This document shows positions 39,578 through 48,445 of a stretch of 64,000 bases of DNA, in pieces. A program made the position numbers and the translations under genes. Each line of letters begins with the position of its first letter. Position 1 is the first letter of the stretch. The stretch is taken from positions 25,335 through 89,334 of the forward strand of contig JASHOI010000557.1 in assembly GCA_030041195.1 (NCBI GenBank), given 5' to 3'. This DNA is from Streptosporangiaceae bacterium. GTDB lineage: Bacteria; Actinomycetota; Actinomycetes; Streptosporangiales; Streptosporangiaceae. A model generated the notes under the pieces. That model worked only from the letters and a program-made list of their open reading frames with translations. It had not been told where the DNA came from and searched no databases.

Positions 39578-42556
39578 TCAGACACGCATCCGCCCCCCGT
39601 CCGGGTCGACGTGCGCATGCTGCGGCTGGATCTTCGCCTCGATGGTGCGGCCGCTCGGCAGCCGCACGGTGATCACGGTGCCCGGCTCGGCGAGGTGCGC
39701 GTCCACCTGAGCCAGGCAGATCGACCTGCCCAGGGTCGGTGACATCCGGCTGGAGGTGATCCGCCCGGCGATCTTGTCCCCGTCCATGATCAGGCTGGCC
39801 TCCTCGGGCACCACCGACCCGTCAACGGGCTGCACCCCGACCAGCCGGGTCCCGTCGCTGCTGCTGCCCTGCCAGACCAGCTCCGGCTTGCCGACGAAGT
39901 CGTCCTTGTCCAGCTTGATCGCCCAGTCCAGCCCGGCGCTGAACCCCCGGGTCAGGCCGTCGGTGTCCTGACCCACGATGAAGTGGCCCTTCTCGAGCCG
40001 CAGCACCCGCTGGGCCTCCACGCCGAACGCGGCGGCGCCAAGGTCTTTGCCGTGTTCCAGGAGTGCCTCCCACACGTGCAGCCCGTAGCTGGCCGGAACG
40101 TGCAGCTCGTAGCTGAGCTCGCCGGTGAAGCCGATCCGCCACAGCACGCTGTCGGGGACCCCGGCGATCGTTCCGGTGCGCACGTTCATGTACGGGAAGG
40201 CCTCGTTGCTGAGGTCGACGCCCTCGGTCAGCCGCTCGAGCAGCTGGCGCGATTTCGGGCCGGCCACGTTGATGCTCGCGTATGCGGTGGTCACCGGCGT
40301 GACGTGCACCGTCCACTCCGGGTGCTCGGTCTGCAGCCAGTTCTCCACCCACTCCCAGACCGTGGCCGCGCCGGAGGAGGTGGTGCTCATCAGGTAGTGC
40401 TCCTCGCCGAGGCGGCCGGTCACGCCGTCGTCCAGCACCACCCCGTCGTCGGCGCACATCACGCCGTAGCGGACCCGGCCGATCTCGAGCTTGGACCACT
40501 TGTTGACGTAGAGCAGGTTGAGCAGCTTCGGGATGTCGGGCCCGCGCAGATCGAGCTTTCCGATCGGGGTGACGTCGATGATGCCGACGTTCTCGCGGAC
40601 GTTCCGCACCTCGGCCTGCGCGTCGCCGTAGTGGTCCGGCCGGATCCACGCCCCGGCCACCAGCGGCGCGGCCCGGTGGGCCTCATGCCAGGGCTGCATC
40701 GGCGAGTAGCGCACCGGCTCGAAGGCCTGCCCGGCCAGCGCGCCGAGCGTGATCGGCGCGTACGGCGGGCGCCAGGTGGTGGTGCCGGTGTCGGCGAGCG
40801 AGCGGCCGATGGCGCGGGCCACGACCGCCACCGTGTTGACGGTCTCCAGCTTGCCCTGCAGCGGTCCCATGGTCGCGGTCGTGAACCGCTTGGCCAGCTC
40901 GGCCGAGTCGAAGCCCTCGGCGACGGCCGCCTCGAGGTCCTTGGACGACACGTCCTCGCTGAAGTCGACGAACCCGTGCGTCCGCCCGATGAACAGCTCG
41001 GGATGCTGGTCAATCGGCAGCCCGGGAATGACAGTGCCGGGCGCCTCGGCTCCTTCCGCCGCCTCCGCCGCGAATGGATGTACCGTTCGGCTCACTCTAA
41101 CGTGCTCATCGGTACATCCATCTGCGCCGGCGGTGGGGCCGAGCGCACCATCCGTCCCGGGCGCCCCATCCGTCCCGTAAGTCAGCGCTGTCGGGGTGGC
41201 CAGGACGCGGGCGCGGCGGGTCCGCGCGGCGCGCCGGGCCGCCTCGGTCCCGGTGGCCGTCGCGTGCCCGGCCAGTTCCTCCAGGTTCCCGTCGCCCGCG
41301 ATGCCGCCGGTCACCAGCACGTCCTCGGGCAGCGCGGCCACATCCGGGAGGAATCTGGCCGCCCGCTCGCTGTATACCGGGCGGTTGCCCGCCATGTTGA
41401 GCAGCGACGTCGGCGCGGTCCAGCCGACCGCCGTGACCAGGAGGTCGCAGCCGACCGTGGTGCCGTCGCCGAACTCGACCGCCCGCACCCCGCTCCGCCC
41501 CCTGACCGCGCGCACGTCGCCGCCGAGCCTGGCGTCCTCCACCCGGGCGACCTCGACGCCGGCCCGTTTGAGGTCGGCGATCGCGGTGTCGCCCTCGCCG
41601 TTGGCGGTCAGCACCACCGCCCGCTCGCCGGGGCGGACCGCGTAGAGGTTGATGAGCCGCCGCACCGCGGTGGACAGCATGACCCCGGGCAGGTCGTTGC
41701 CCTCGATCACGTACGGCCGCTCGATCAGGCCGGGCGCCACCACCAGCGACTTGGCCCGCGCCTTGACCAGCCGCTCGGCGGCCGCACCCGCCGGGTCCGA
41801 GCCGCGTTCCAGCACCGCGATCCAGTTGCCGTCGTAGCGGCCGAGCACCACCGAGTCGGTGAGTACCTCGATGCCGGGCTCGGCCGCGACCTGGCCGGCC
41901 AGGTCGGCCAGGACCGCCAGGTCGGCCTCGCCGCCCCAGCGCAGGTGACCGCCGAGCCGGTGCTCCTCCTCCACGAGCAGGACCGTTGCCCCGGCGCGCG
42001 CCGCGGCCACGGCCGCGGCCATCCCGGCAGGGCCGCCCCCGGCGACCAGAACGTCCGGATGGGCGTGCCGCTTCTCCGGGAGCCTGTGCGGGGTGTCCGG
42101 CGAGACGGTCCCGCCGTTCACGAACCGCCGCAGCACGCTCTCGTAGGCGGGCCACAGCGCCTGCGGCTGCATGAACGTCTTGTAGTAGAACCCGGCACCC
42201 AGGAACCGGCCAGCGAACCGGTTAGCGGCCTTGACGTCGAACTTCAGCGACGGCCAGGCGTTCTGGGCGGTCACCGCCATCCCGTCGGTGACCAGGCGGT
42301 GGGCTCCGCGGACGTTCGGCTCGTCGCCCACCTGGACCATGCAGCCCGGGTCGTGGAAGCTCGCGGTGAGCAGGCCGCGGGGTCGGTGGTACTTCATGCT
42401 CCGGGAGAACACGCGCTCGCCCGCAGCGGCGAGCGCGGAGACGATCGTGTCGCCCGGGTAGCCGCGGACCGGCCTTCCGTTCCAGGTGAACGTCAGCGCC
42501 TTGCCGCGATCGATCACCTCGCCGGGCTGCGGCCCGATGCGCATCACGCTGGTCAT
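39578..42556 (-). CDS. soxA: Sarcosine oxidase/NMG dehydrogenase alpha-type subunit
   Basis: 992 residues. The N-terminal ferredoxin-like part (LTFTWNGRPVRGYPGDTIVS, SMKYHRPRGLL, HDPGCMVQVGDEPNVRG) is followed by an NAD/FAD-type dinucleotide domain (VLVAGGGPAGMAAAVAAARA, LVTAVGWTAPTSLL, VTGGIAGDGNLEEL) and a C-terminal GcvT/DMGDH domain (IIDVTPIGKLDLRG, GFTGELSYELHVP, DFVGKPELVW). The GcvT part carries THF chemistry. Between them, near residues 460-500, lies a low-complexity linker that holds the 48-bp hairpin element. The ATG overlaps the delta subunit stop (ATGA). It corresponds to MgdC if the complex is N-methylglutamate dehydrogenase. Confidence 0.93.
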   Translation of the reverse strand: MTSVMRIGPQPGEVIDRGKALTFTWNGRPVRGYPGDTIVSALAAAGERVFSRSMKYHRPRGLLTASFHDPGCMVQVGDEPNVRGAHRLVTDGMAVTAQNAWPSLKFDVKAANRFAGRFLGAGFYYKTFMQPQALWPAYESVLRRFVNGGTVSPDTPHRLPEKRHAHPDVLVAGGGPAGMAAAVAAARAGATVLLVEEEHRLGGHLRWGGEADLAVLADLAGQVAAEPGIEVLTDSVVLGRYDGNWIAVLERGSDPAGAAAERLVKARAKSLVVAPGLIERPYVIEGNDLPGVMLSTAVRRLINLYAVRPGERAVVLTANGEGDTAIADLKRAGVEVARVEDARLGGDVRAVRGRSGVRAVEFGDGTTVGCDLLVTAVGWTAPTSLLNMAGNRPVYSERAARFLPDVAALPEDVLVTGGIAGDGNLEELAGHATATGTEAARRAARTRRARVLATPTALTYGTDGAPGTDGALGPTAGADGCTDEHVRVSRTVHPFAAEAAEGAEAPGTVIPGLPIDQHPELFIGRTHGFVDFSEDVSSKDLEAAVAEGFDSAELAKRFTTATMGPLQGKLETVNTVAVVARAIGRSLADTGTTTWRPPYAPITLGALAGQAFEPVRYSPMQPWHEAHRAAPLVAGAWIRPDHYGDAQAEVRNVRENVGIIDVTPIGKLDLRGPDIPKLLNLLYVNKWSKLEIGRVRYGVMCADDGVVLDDGVTGRLGEEHYLMSTTSSGAATVWEWVENWLQTEHPEWTVHVTPVTTAYASINVAGPKSRQLLERLTEGVDLSNEAFPYMNVRTGTIAGVPDSVLWRIGFTGELSYELHVPASYGLHVWEALLEHGKDLGAAAFGVEAQRVLRLEKGHFIVGQDTDGLTRGFSAGLDWAIKLDKDDFVGKPELVWQGSSSDGTRLVGVQPVDGSVVPEEASLIMDGDKIAGRITSSRMSPTLGRSICLAQVDAHLAEPGTVITVRLPSGRTIEAKIQPQHAHVDPDGGRMRV
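41074..41121. repeat. Hairpin element, copy B, inside soxA
   Basis: ATGGATGTACCG (41074-41085) and its perfect complement (41110-41121) flank a 24-base interior. The 48 bp equal 16 codons and keep the soxA frame. It is related to the hairpin at 30961-31012. Just beyond it, near 41150-41180, the coding strand also has a short tandem repeat (GTDGAPGTDGALGP in the protein), so this linker has taken up repeats. Confidence 0.8.
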
Positions 42557-42858
42557 TTGCGCGCCTCCGGCACGACACTCATCCGGGGCGTCTCGTCCGC
42601 GGGCAGGCCCGCCGCCGAGACCGAACGGATCTCGTTGGTCTCCGTGTGCCGCTCGACCCTGATGTACCGGCGGCAGCCCATCCGGTGGTACCAGGTCTCT
42701 GTGGTCCACCCGCACGGGTTGGCGCGCAGGTAGAGATAGGCACGCCATTCCTGCTGAGTGGCGGTTCGCGGATCGGGACGCGCGACGGTCTCGCCGACGT
42801 GCTGGAACTCGCCGGCGTCGCGCGGGCCGCACCAGGCACACGGCAGCAGGATCATCAT
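42553..42858 (-). CDS. soxD: Sarcosine oxidase/NMG dehydrogenase delta-type subunit
   Basis: Small zinc subunit of 101 residues starting at ATG 42858. CAWCGPRDAGEFQH gives C-X2-C and a His, and a later Cys lies in RMGCRRYIRVERH; these match the zinc ligands of SoxD. Typical length is about 100. It overlaps soxA by four bases and is 14 bp after soxB, fixing the order B-D-A-G seen in sarcosine oxidase and mgdABCD operons. Confidence 0.9.
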   Translation of the reverse strand: MMILLPCAWCGPRDAGEFQHVGETVARPDPRTATQQEWRAYLYLRANPCGWTTETWYHRMGCRRYIRVERHTETNEIRSVSAAGLPADETPRMSVVPEARK

Positions 42859-42872
42859 CGAACCTTTCAGGT

Positions 42873-44171
42873 CTAGTGGCCGACGGCGGCCGCGCCCTTC
42901 TCGCCCACCAGCGCACCCTCGCCGAACCGTTCGAGGCCGAACGCGGCGATGATCTCCGGGGGCTTCCCGGACGCGATGCACTGCGCCATGGCCTCGCCGG
43001 ACACCGGGCCGGCCTTGAAGCCGTAGGTGCCCCACCCGACGTCGACGAGGAACCCCTCCACCGGCGTGTGGCCCATGACCGGCGAGAAGTCCGGCGTCAT
43101 GTCGCACAGGCCGGCCCACTGCCGCAGCAGCCGCACCTTGGTCAGCGCGGGCATCAGTTCGATCACGTGACCGGCCAGGCCCTCGATGAACTCCAGCGAC
43201 CCGCGCATCGAGTAGGACGTGAACGGGTCGACGCTGGCGCCGAACACCAGCTCGCCGCGGTCGGTCTGGCTGATGTATACGTGCAGCGTGCCGGACACGA
43301 TGACCGTGGACAGGAACGGTTTCACCGGCTCGGTGACCGCGGCCTGCAGCGGCGAGGTCGTGATCGGCAGGGCCACCCCGGCCATGTCGGCGATCAGCGT
43401 GGACCAGCCCGCTGTCGCGTTGAGCACCACCGGGGTCGCGATGTCGCCGCGGGTGGTGCGCACGCCCCGGATCCGCCCGTCGGCGACGTCGATGCCGGTG
43501 ACCTCGGTGTTCTGGTGGATCTGCACGCCCAGTGCGTCGGCGCCGCGTGCGTAGCCCCACACGACCGCGTCGTGCCGGATGATGCCGCCCGGGGGATGCC
43601 ACAGCGCGCCGAGGATGGGGTACCTGGCTTCCCCGGAGACGTCGAGGAACGGCGCCAGCCGCTTGATCTCGGCCGGGCCGATCACCTCGGAGTCGACGCC
43701 TTCGGCCTTGTTCACCTCGGCGCGCCAGCGCATGGTGCGCAGCGACGAGTCGTTGTGCGCCAGCGTGAGGTGGCCGCGCCGGGAGAACATCACGTTGTAG
43801 TCCAGGTCGGCGGCCAGCGTCCGGTAGAGCTGGATCGAGCGGTCGTAGAACCTGACGCCCTCAGGGGTGAGGTAGTTCGACCGCAGGATCGCGGTGTTGC
43901 GGCCCGAGCCGCCCGAACCCATGTACCCCTTGTCCAGCACGGCCACGTCGGTGATCCCGTGATTAGCGGCAAGGTAGTAGGCGGCGGCCAGGCCGTGCAC
44001 GCCGCCGCCGATGATCACGACGTCGTAGCTGCCCTTGAGCGGGTGCGCGCGCCAGGCGGGCGGCCATTCCTGGTGCGTCAGGCCCCGGCGCAGCAGCCCG
44101 AGCGCCGAGTACTTGGCGGGATATGCCGGCCGGCGCGTGGTGGGCCGGTGTCCGTTCGTGATCACCTGCAC
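42873..44171 (-). CDS. soxB: Sarcosine oxidase/NMG dehydrogenase beta-type flavin subunit
   Basis: 432 residues from GTG 44171 (GAGG just upstream; GTG 44165 also possible). DAO-type FAD motif VVIIGGGVHGLAAAYYLA, then GSGGSGRNTAILRSNYLTPEG. The motif HPPGGIIRHDAVVWGYARGA matches the region that carries the covalently bound FMN-linked His in heterotetrameric sarcosine oxidase. The C-terminal FAD contact is GWGTYGFKAGPVSGEAMA. The substrate could be sarcosine or N-methylglutamate; the nearby ligase-synthase operon favours the latter. First gene of the leftward operon. Confidence 0.93.
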   Translation of the reverse strand: MQVITNGHRPTTRRPAYPAKYSALGLLRRGLTHQEWPPAWRAHPLKGSYDVVIIGGGVHGLAAAYYLAANHGITDVAVLDKGYMGSGGSGRNTAILRSNYLTPEGVRFYDRSIQLYRTLAADLDYNVMFSRRGHLTLAHNDSSLRTMRWRAEVNKAEGVDSEVIGPAEIKRLAPFLDVSGEARYPILGALWHPPGGIIRHDAVVWGYARGADALGVQIHQNTEVTGIDVADGRIRGVRTTRGDIATPVVLNATAGWSTLIADMAGVALPITTSPLQAAVTEPVKPFLSTVIVSGTLHVYISQTDRGELVFGASVDPFTSYSMRGSLEFIEGLAGHVIELMPALTKVRLLRQWAGLCDMTPDFSPVMGHTPVEGFLVDVGWGTYGFKAGPVSGEAMAQCIASGKPPEIIAAFGLERFGEGALVGEKGAAAVGH

Positions 44172-44223
44172 GGAACCTCGTCCTCCCCGCGTGTCGTCGT
44201 GGCGACCGACATTCCCGGAGCAA

Positions 44224-44252
44224 AGGTTACGCCGGCTATGAAACCTTGTCCA
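44224..44252 (-). promoter_or_regulatory. Candidate promoter of the soxBDAG-fhs operon
   Basis: On the minus strand TGGACA (44252-44247) and TAACCT (44229-44224) are 17 bp apart. AAGGTT and AACCTT (44223-44228 and 44242-44247) form an inverted repeat over the spacer, a possible repressor site. The leader to GTG 44171 would be about 45 bases. Confidence 0.5.
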
Positions 44253-44340
44253 CCTACAGGAAACGCTGAATCCGGGCCCGGCAGCGCTCGCTTCCGGCCC
44301 GTGCGCGGTCCCGGGACGGGGCTCGATCCGACCCGGCGCC

Positions 44341-45048
44341 TCAGCCGACCGGCTGGATCGACTTGACCGATATGAACTGGATAGGCAGCTCAATCAGGGC
44401 GTTGGGCCCGTGCGGCACCTCGCCGACGAACTGCATGGCGTCCCCGGGCTCGAGCAGGTAGCGGGAGCTTCCGTACAGGTACTCCAGCCGGCCGGCGATC
44501 ATGTAGATCAGCTCGGTGCCCGGATGCTGGTAGAGGGGGAAGGTGTCGGCTCTCTCGGTGAGCGTGACCAGCAGCGGCTCGAGCGTGTTATGCGGCGCGC
44601 GCATGGTGCCGAGCGACTGGTAGCGATGCCCGGGGCCGGAGTTCGTGTGCTGGATGTCCAGCCCCCGGCCGGCCTTCACGACCATGACGTCCTGTTCCTC
44701 GTTCAGGCCGCGGAAGAACGCGGTGACGGGAACCTTCAGCGCCTCGGACAGCCGGGCGAGCGTGGCCAGGCTGGGCGAGGCCTGCGCGTTCTCGATCTTC
44801 GAGAGCATGCCCTTGGACAGCCCGGTCAGCTCGGCGAGATGCCCCACGGTCAGCCCGAGTTGCAGCCGGAACTCGCGGACCCGCTCGGCGATGACCGCGC
44901 CGAGCGACTCCTCGAGCGCGCCAGCGCCGCCGGGCTGCGGGGCCGGCGCACCGGCATCGTCGGGCAGCGCCGCAGCACTCAGCCGGGCCGCCCTCCCGCG
45001 GATTTCCGCTGGGCTGCTGCCCTCGGCCAGACCTGTCACTTGCGTCAT
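44341..45048 (-). CDS. XRE-HTH regulator with cupin sensor domain
   Basis: 235 residues. After a low-complexity N-terminus of about 45 residues comes an XRE HTH (VREFRLQLGLTVGHLAELTG, then LSKGMLSKIENAQASPSLAT and LARLSEALKVPVTAFF). The C-terminal cupin barrel is clear (QHPGTELIYMIAGRLEYLYG, YLLEPGDAMQFVGEVPHGP). Such proteins often sense small amines or amino acids. It lies between the leftward oxidase operon and the rightward ligase-synthase operon and probably controls one or both. A dyad in front of the ligase gene may be its site. Confidence 0.92.
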   Translation of the reverse strand: MTQVTGLAEGSSPAEIRGRAARLSAAALPDDAGAPAPQPGGAGALEESLGAVIAERVREFRLQLGLTVGHLAELTGLSKGMLSKIENAQASPSLATLARLSEALKVPVTAFFRGLNEEQDVMVVKAGRGLDIQHTNSGPGHRYQSLGTMRAPHNTLEPLLVTLTERADTFPLYQHPGTELIYMIAGRLEYLYGSSRYLLEPGDAMQFVGEVPHGPNALIELPIQFISVKSIQPVG

Positions 45049-45200
45049 TCCTTACAGTGTCCTCCTCCGCGGCGGGAACCAGAAATCTGCCGCCTCCCCT
45101 CGGCCGTGCTCCGGTCCGGTATTAGCCTCAGCGGCAGCGCCTGCAGCGCGGCCGCCGACCCCGGAGGGAGAAGAAGCGCAGGGCAAGGTGTTGTGTCGTG

Positions 45201-45234
45201 TCATGATACGGGGTTTACTGTCCGTAAATCATGA
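45201..45234. promoter_or_regulatory. Nested dyad upstream of the ligase-synthase operon
   Basis: TCATGAT (45201-45207) and ATCATGA (45228-45234) enclose TTTAC (45213-45217) and GTAAA (45224-45228), giving a two-layer dyad of 34 bp. It lies 50 bp before the GTG of the ligase gene and 150 bp from the XRE-cupin start. Likely operator for that regulator, by position only. Confidence 0.5.
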
Positions 45235-45284
45235 CGGGCCTGTCGGCCGCGGCCCGCCGGTCCAAACGACCGCCAGGAGGGCAC

Positions 45285-46682
45285 GTGAGCACCGACCTCG
45301 AACGGTTCACCGACTCCGACGGCCGCGCCGAAGGGATCAGGCGCGTCCGGGCGGAGATCGACGCCAAGGACATCAGCTACATCTACTACCAGTTCGTCTC
45401 GGTCACCGGGCGGATCATGGGCAAGGGCGTGCCCGCCCATCACTGGGAGCGGATCGCCGACCGCGGCTTTCAGCTGGTGTACGGCTCCACCGCGAACCTG
45501 TTCACCGACAGGCACGGCAACTACATCGGGTACGGGCCGGAGGCATCCGAGCTCGTCGGCCTGCCGGACGTGGACACGTTCTGCCAGCTGCCCTGGGACC
45601 CGAAGACCGCCCGGGTGTTCTGCACGCTGTTCCGCAACCGCGAGGAAGAGGTGGACCCGGGCGGCTACCTGACCTCCGACTGCCGCGGCAACCTGCGCCG
45701 GATACACCAGGCGTTCGAGGCCGAGACCGGGCTGCACCTGCGGGTCGGCACCGAGCCCGAGATGATGTGGCTCAAGACGAACCCGGACGGCACGCCGTCG
45801 GTCGAGGGCAAGACCAAGCCGTACTGCTATCACATCGACCAGTTCGCCGAGCTCCAGCCGCTGATCCACAAGGTGATGGAGTACGGCAGGGCGATGGGCC
45901 TGGACATGATCCAGGGCGATCACGAGGACGCCCCGGGCCAGCTGGAGCTGAACTGGCAGTTTGACCGGGCCGAACTGAACGCGGACCGGCTCACCACCTA
46001 CCGGCAGATCTGCCGCCAGGTGGGCCGCGAGCTCGGCGCATTCCCCTGCTTCATGCCCAAACCGTTCATGGGCGTGTCCGCGAACGGCTGCCACCACAAC
46101 ATCTCGCTGTGGCAGGGCGAGGAGAACATGTTCCTGCCGGACACCGACAACCCGCGGCTGCCGAGCAAGCTCGGGCTGAACGCGGTCGGCGGCATCCTGG
46201 AGCACCTGGGCGCGCTCACCTGCATCACCGCGCCGACCGTCAACTCCTACCGGCGGTTCTGGGACACCGGTTTCTGGGCGCCGCTGTTCGCCGACTGGGG
46301 CTACCAGAACCGGACCACGGCGCTGCGCATCAGCGCTCCCGGCCGGTTCGAGTACCGGTCGGTCGACTCCGCGGTGAACCCCTACCTGTCCTGCGCCGCG
46401 GTGATCAAGGCCATGGCCGACGGGATCCGGCGCAACCTGGATCCGGGGCCGCCGGAGGAACGCAACATCTACGAGGCCATCGCGGGCGGCAAGAAGGTCC
46501 GGAAGGTCCCGATGACGCTCGGCGCGGCGCTGGACGCGCTGGCCGAGGACGAAGTGATCAAGGAAGCGCTGCCGGGCGACATGTACCGGGTGTTCCACCA
46601 CTACAAGACCGACGAGTGGGAGCGTTACTGCGCGACCGTCTCCGACTGGGATGTCGGCGAGTACCTGGACATCCTCCCGTAG
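45285..46682 (+). CDS. Glutamine synthetase-like gamma-glutamyl ligase (module 1)
   Basis: 465 residues from GTG 45285; AGGAGG ends four bases before it. GS-fold ligase that would join an amine to the glutamate side chain with ATP. Active-site motifs: GTEPEMM (metal Glu), GDHEDAPGQLELNW (metal and ammonium region), NGCHHNISLW (ATP and metal His), NRTTALRIS (phosphate Arg), and FEYRSVDSAVNPYL. The adenylylation motif of GlnA I-beta is not seen. It leads a set with three glutamate-synthase-like genes, the order of gmaS-mgsABC. It is clearly divergent from the ligase at 56.6 kb. True glutamine synthesis, or ligation of another amine such as isopropylamine, is possible. Confidence 0.88.
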   Translation: MSTDLERFTDSDGRAEGIRRVRAEIDAKDISYIYYQFVSVTGRIMGKGVPAHHWERIADRGFQLVYGSTANLFTDRHGNYIGYGPEASELVGLPDVDTFCQLPWDPKTARVFCTLFRNREEEVDPGGYLTSDCRGNLRRIHQAFEAETGLHLRVGTEPEMMWLKTNPDGTPSVEGKTKPYCYHIDQFAELQPLIHKVMEYGRAMGLDMIQGDHEDAPGQLELNWQFDRAELNADRLTTYRQICRQVGRELGAFPCFMPKPFMGVSANGCHHNISLWQGEENMFLPDTDNPRLPSKLGLNAVGGILEHLGALTCITAPTVNSYRRFWDTGFWAPLFADWGYQNRTTALRISAPGRFEYRSVDSAVNPYLSCAAVIKAMADGIRRNLDPGPPEERNIYEAIAGGKKVRKVPMTLGAALDALAEDEVIKEALPGDMYRVFHHYKTDEWERYCATVSDWDVGEYLDILP

Positions 46683-46709
46683 CCACCCCGGCAAGAGAGG
46701 GCCACGATC

Positions 46710-47639
46710 ATGTGCGGCATTGCTGGCATCATTCACCGGGACGGGCCCGGCGACATCGGCAGCGAGATGACCCAGATGCTTCAGGCGATGAAGCACCGCG
46801 GCCCGGACTCCAGCGGCTTCGCCCTGTACGGGCCGCCGGACGACATGCTCGTGATGCGGATCAAGCTGGCCGACCCGAACGAGACACGCGACTACGGCTG
46901 GGCCGACCGGCTGGAACGGCACCGCAACGAGATCGAGGCCCGGCTGGCCAAGCTCGGCGCGGTGATCGACACGGTGCGCGGCGACCAGGAGTACTCGTTC
47001 CGGGTGCGGTTCCGCTACAACGGCGAACTGAAGCCGCTCGCCGACTACGTCGAGGACGTGCCGGGGTGCGAGGTGCTTTCCCTGGGCCACTCGCTGGAGA
47101 TCGTCAAGGACCTCAGCGACGCCGAGAGCGTGGCCGAGCGGTACCGGCTCGCCGGATTCACCGGCACGCACGCGATCGGGCACGTCCGGATGGCCACCGA
47201 GTCCGACGTGGACATCTCCGGCGCGCATCCCTACTGGGCGTACCCGTTCTCGGACATCGCGGTCGTGCACAACGGCCAGCTGACCAACTACCACCAGTGG
47301 AAGCGGCGGCTGGAGCGGATCGGGCACCGGTTCCAGTCCGAGTGCGACTCCGAGATCATCGCGGTCTACCTGGCGCAGAAGATGGACGACGGGCTGACGC
47401 TGGAAACAGCGATGAAGCAGAGCCTGGACGAGCTCGACGGCGTGTTCACGTATCTGGTCGTCACCGGCGACGCGCTCGGGGTGGCAAAGGATGAAATGGC
47501 CGCTAAGCCGCTGGTTCTCTACGAGTCGCGGGAACTTGTCGCGCTGGCCTCCGAAGAGGTCGCGATCCGCGCGGTCATCGGCCGCGAGATCGATACTTAC
47601 GACCCGTACGAGCGTCAGGTCCTGGTGTGGCACCGATGA
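46710..47639 (+). CDS. Class II glutamine amidotransferase, MgsA/GlxB-like (module 1)
   Basis: 309 residues; ATG 46710 follows AGAGAGG. Ntn-type amidotransferase: mature N-terminal Cys in MCGIAGIIHRDG, then MKHRGPDSSGFALYG, GTHAIGHVRMATESDVDISG and VVHNGQLTNYHQWK. It releases or accepts the amine or ammonia and passes it to the FMN subunit. Stand-alone subunits of this kind make up the N-methylglutamate synthase complex or its GlxBCD relatives. It overlaps the next gene by four bases. Confidence 0.9.
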   Translation: MCGIAGIIHRDGPGDIGSEMTQMLQAMKHRGPDSSGFALYGPPDDMLVMRIKLADPNETRDYGWADRLERHRNEIEARLAKLGAVIDTVRGDQEYSFRVRFRYNGELKPLADYVEDVPGCEVLSLGHSLEIVKDLSDAESVAERYRLAGFTGTHAIGHVRMATESDVDISGAHPYWAYPFSDIAVVHNGQLTNYHQWKRRLERIGHRFQSECDSEIIAVYLAQKMDDGLTLETAMKQSLDELDGVFTYLVVTGDALGVAKDEMAAKPLVLYESRELVALASEEVAIRAVIGREIDTYDPYERQVLVWHR

Positions 47640-48418
47640 AGATCAGCTATGACGCGCGCGGCCTCGCCGAGCCGCACGCCCGGGCTCCGGAAACGGCCGT
47701 CATCGAGGGTGAGGGCGCCGGGCGCAAGGCGGTGTTCGACGCCGCCGACCTGTCCACCCGCGAGATCAACCTGGAGCTGCGCCGGCTGATCTATGGCGAG
47801 GAAATCACCGACGTGACCGTCCGCAACCCGGGCGCCAAGCACTCGATCGCGGTCGGCATCCTGGCCCGGTGCCGGATCACGATCGACGGCAGCCTCGGCT
47901 ACTTCGGCTGCGGCCTGATCGACGGGCCGGAGATCCGGGTCACCGGCCGGGTCGGCTGGTCGGTGGCGGAGAACATGATGTCCGGCGTCGTGCTGATCGA
48001 GAAGAACGCGGGCTCGCTGACCGGCGCCGCGCTGCGCGGCGGTGACGTGGTGATCCGTGGCGACGTCGGCGCCCGCACCGGCATCGACCAGAAGGGCGGC
48101 ACGATCCTCGTCGGCGGGGACGCCGGGCTGCTCACCGGGTTCATGATGCAGCGCGGCCACCAGATCATCTGCGGCAACGTGGGCAGCGGCCTTGGCGACT
48201 CCATGTACGACGGCGCGATCTACGTCGGCGGCAAGATCACCTCGCTGGGCGTGGACTGCGTGGAGGCCGAGCGCACCGCGGCCGACGACGAGTTCCTCGC
48301 CCGCAAGCTGCGGATCTACGGGATGGAGCCGAACGTGACGTTCCGCAAGTTCGTCTGCGGCCAGAAGCTGTGGAACTACGACAACCTCGAGCCGGCCGAG
48401 CGCAAGCTCGTGCTGTAG
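47636..48418 (+). CDS. Glutamate synthase GXGXG-domain subunit, MgsB/GlxC-like (module 1)
   Basis: 260 residues, ATG 47636. It is the beta-helix domain normally found at the C-terminus of GltB, here as its own protein. Repeated Gly-rich turns are visible: LGYFGCGLIDGPEIRVTGRV, MSGVVLIEKNAGSLTGAALR, TILVGGDAGLLTGFMMQRGH and IYVGGKITSLG. The C-terminal 45 residues (MEPNVTFRKFVCGQKLWNYD) are an extension absent from the module 2 copy. Structural role in the complex. Confidence 0.9.
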   Translation: MKISYDARGLAEPHARAPETAVIEGEGAGRKAVFDAADLSTREINLELRRLIYGEEITDVTVRNPGAKHSIAVGILARCRITIDGSLGYFGCGLIDGPEIRVTGRVGWSVAENMMSGVVLIEKNAGSLTGAALRGGDVVIRGDVGARTGIDQKGGTILVGGDAGLLTGFMMQRGHQIICGNVGSGLGDSMYDGAIYVGGKITSLGVDCVEAERTAADDEFLARKLRIYGMEPNVTFRKFVCGQKLWNYDNLEPAERKLVL

Positions 48419-48445
48419 GGCCCGCGAAAGATCTGAAGGACTTTG

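Noticed and set aside
41041..41190. Frameshift or recent insertion disrupting soxA
   Set aside because: The frame is intact through the hairpin and linker, and both flanking domains are complete.
42661..42700. GATGTACCGG in soxD as a third copy of the hairpin element
   Set aside because: The right arm is missing and the interior does not match; it is ordinary coding sequence.
45201..47633. Long minus-strand ORF of 810 residues
   Set aside because: It is antisense to the clearly coding ligase and amidotransferase genes and matches no family.
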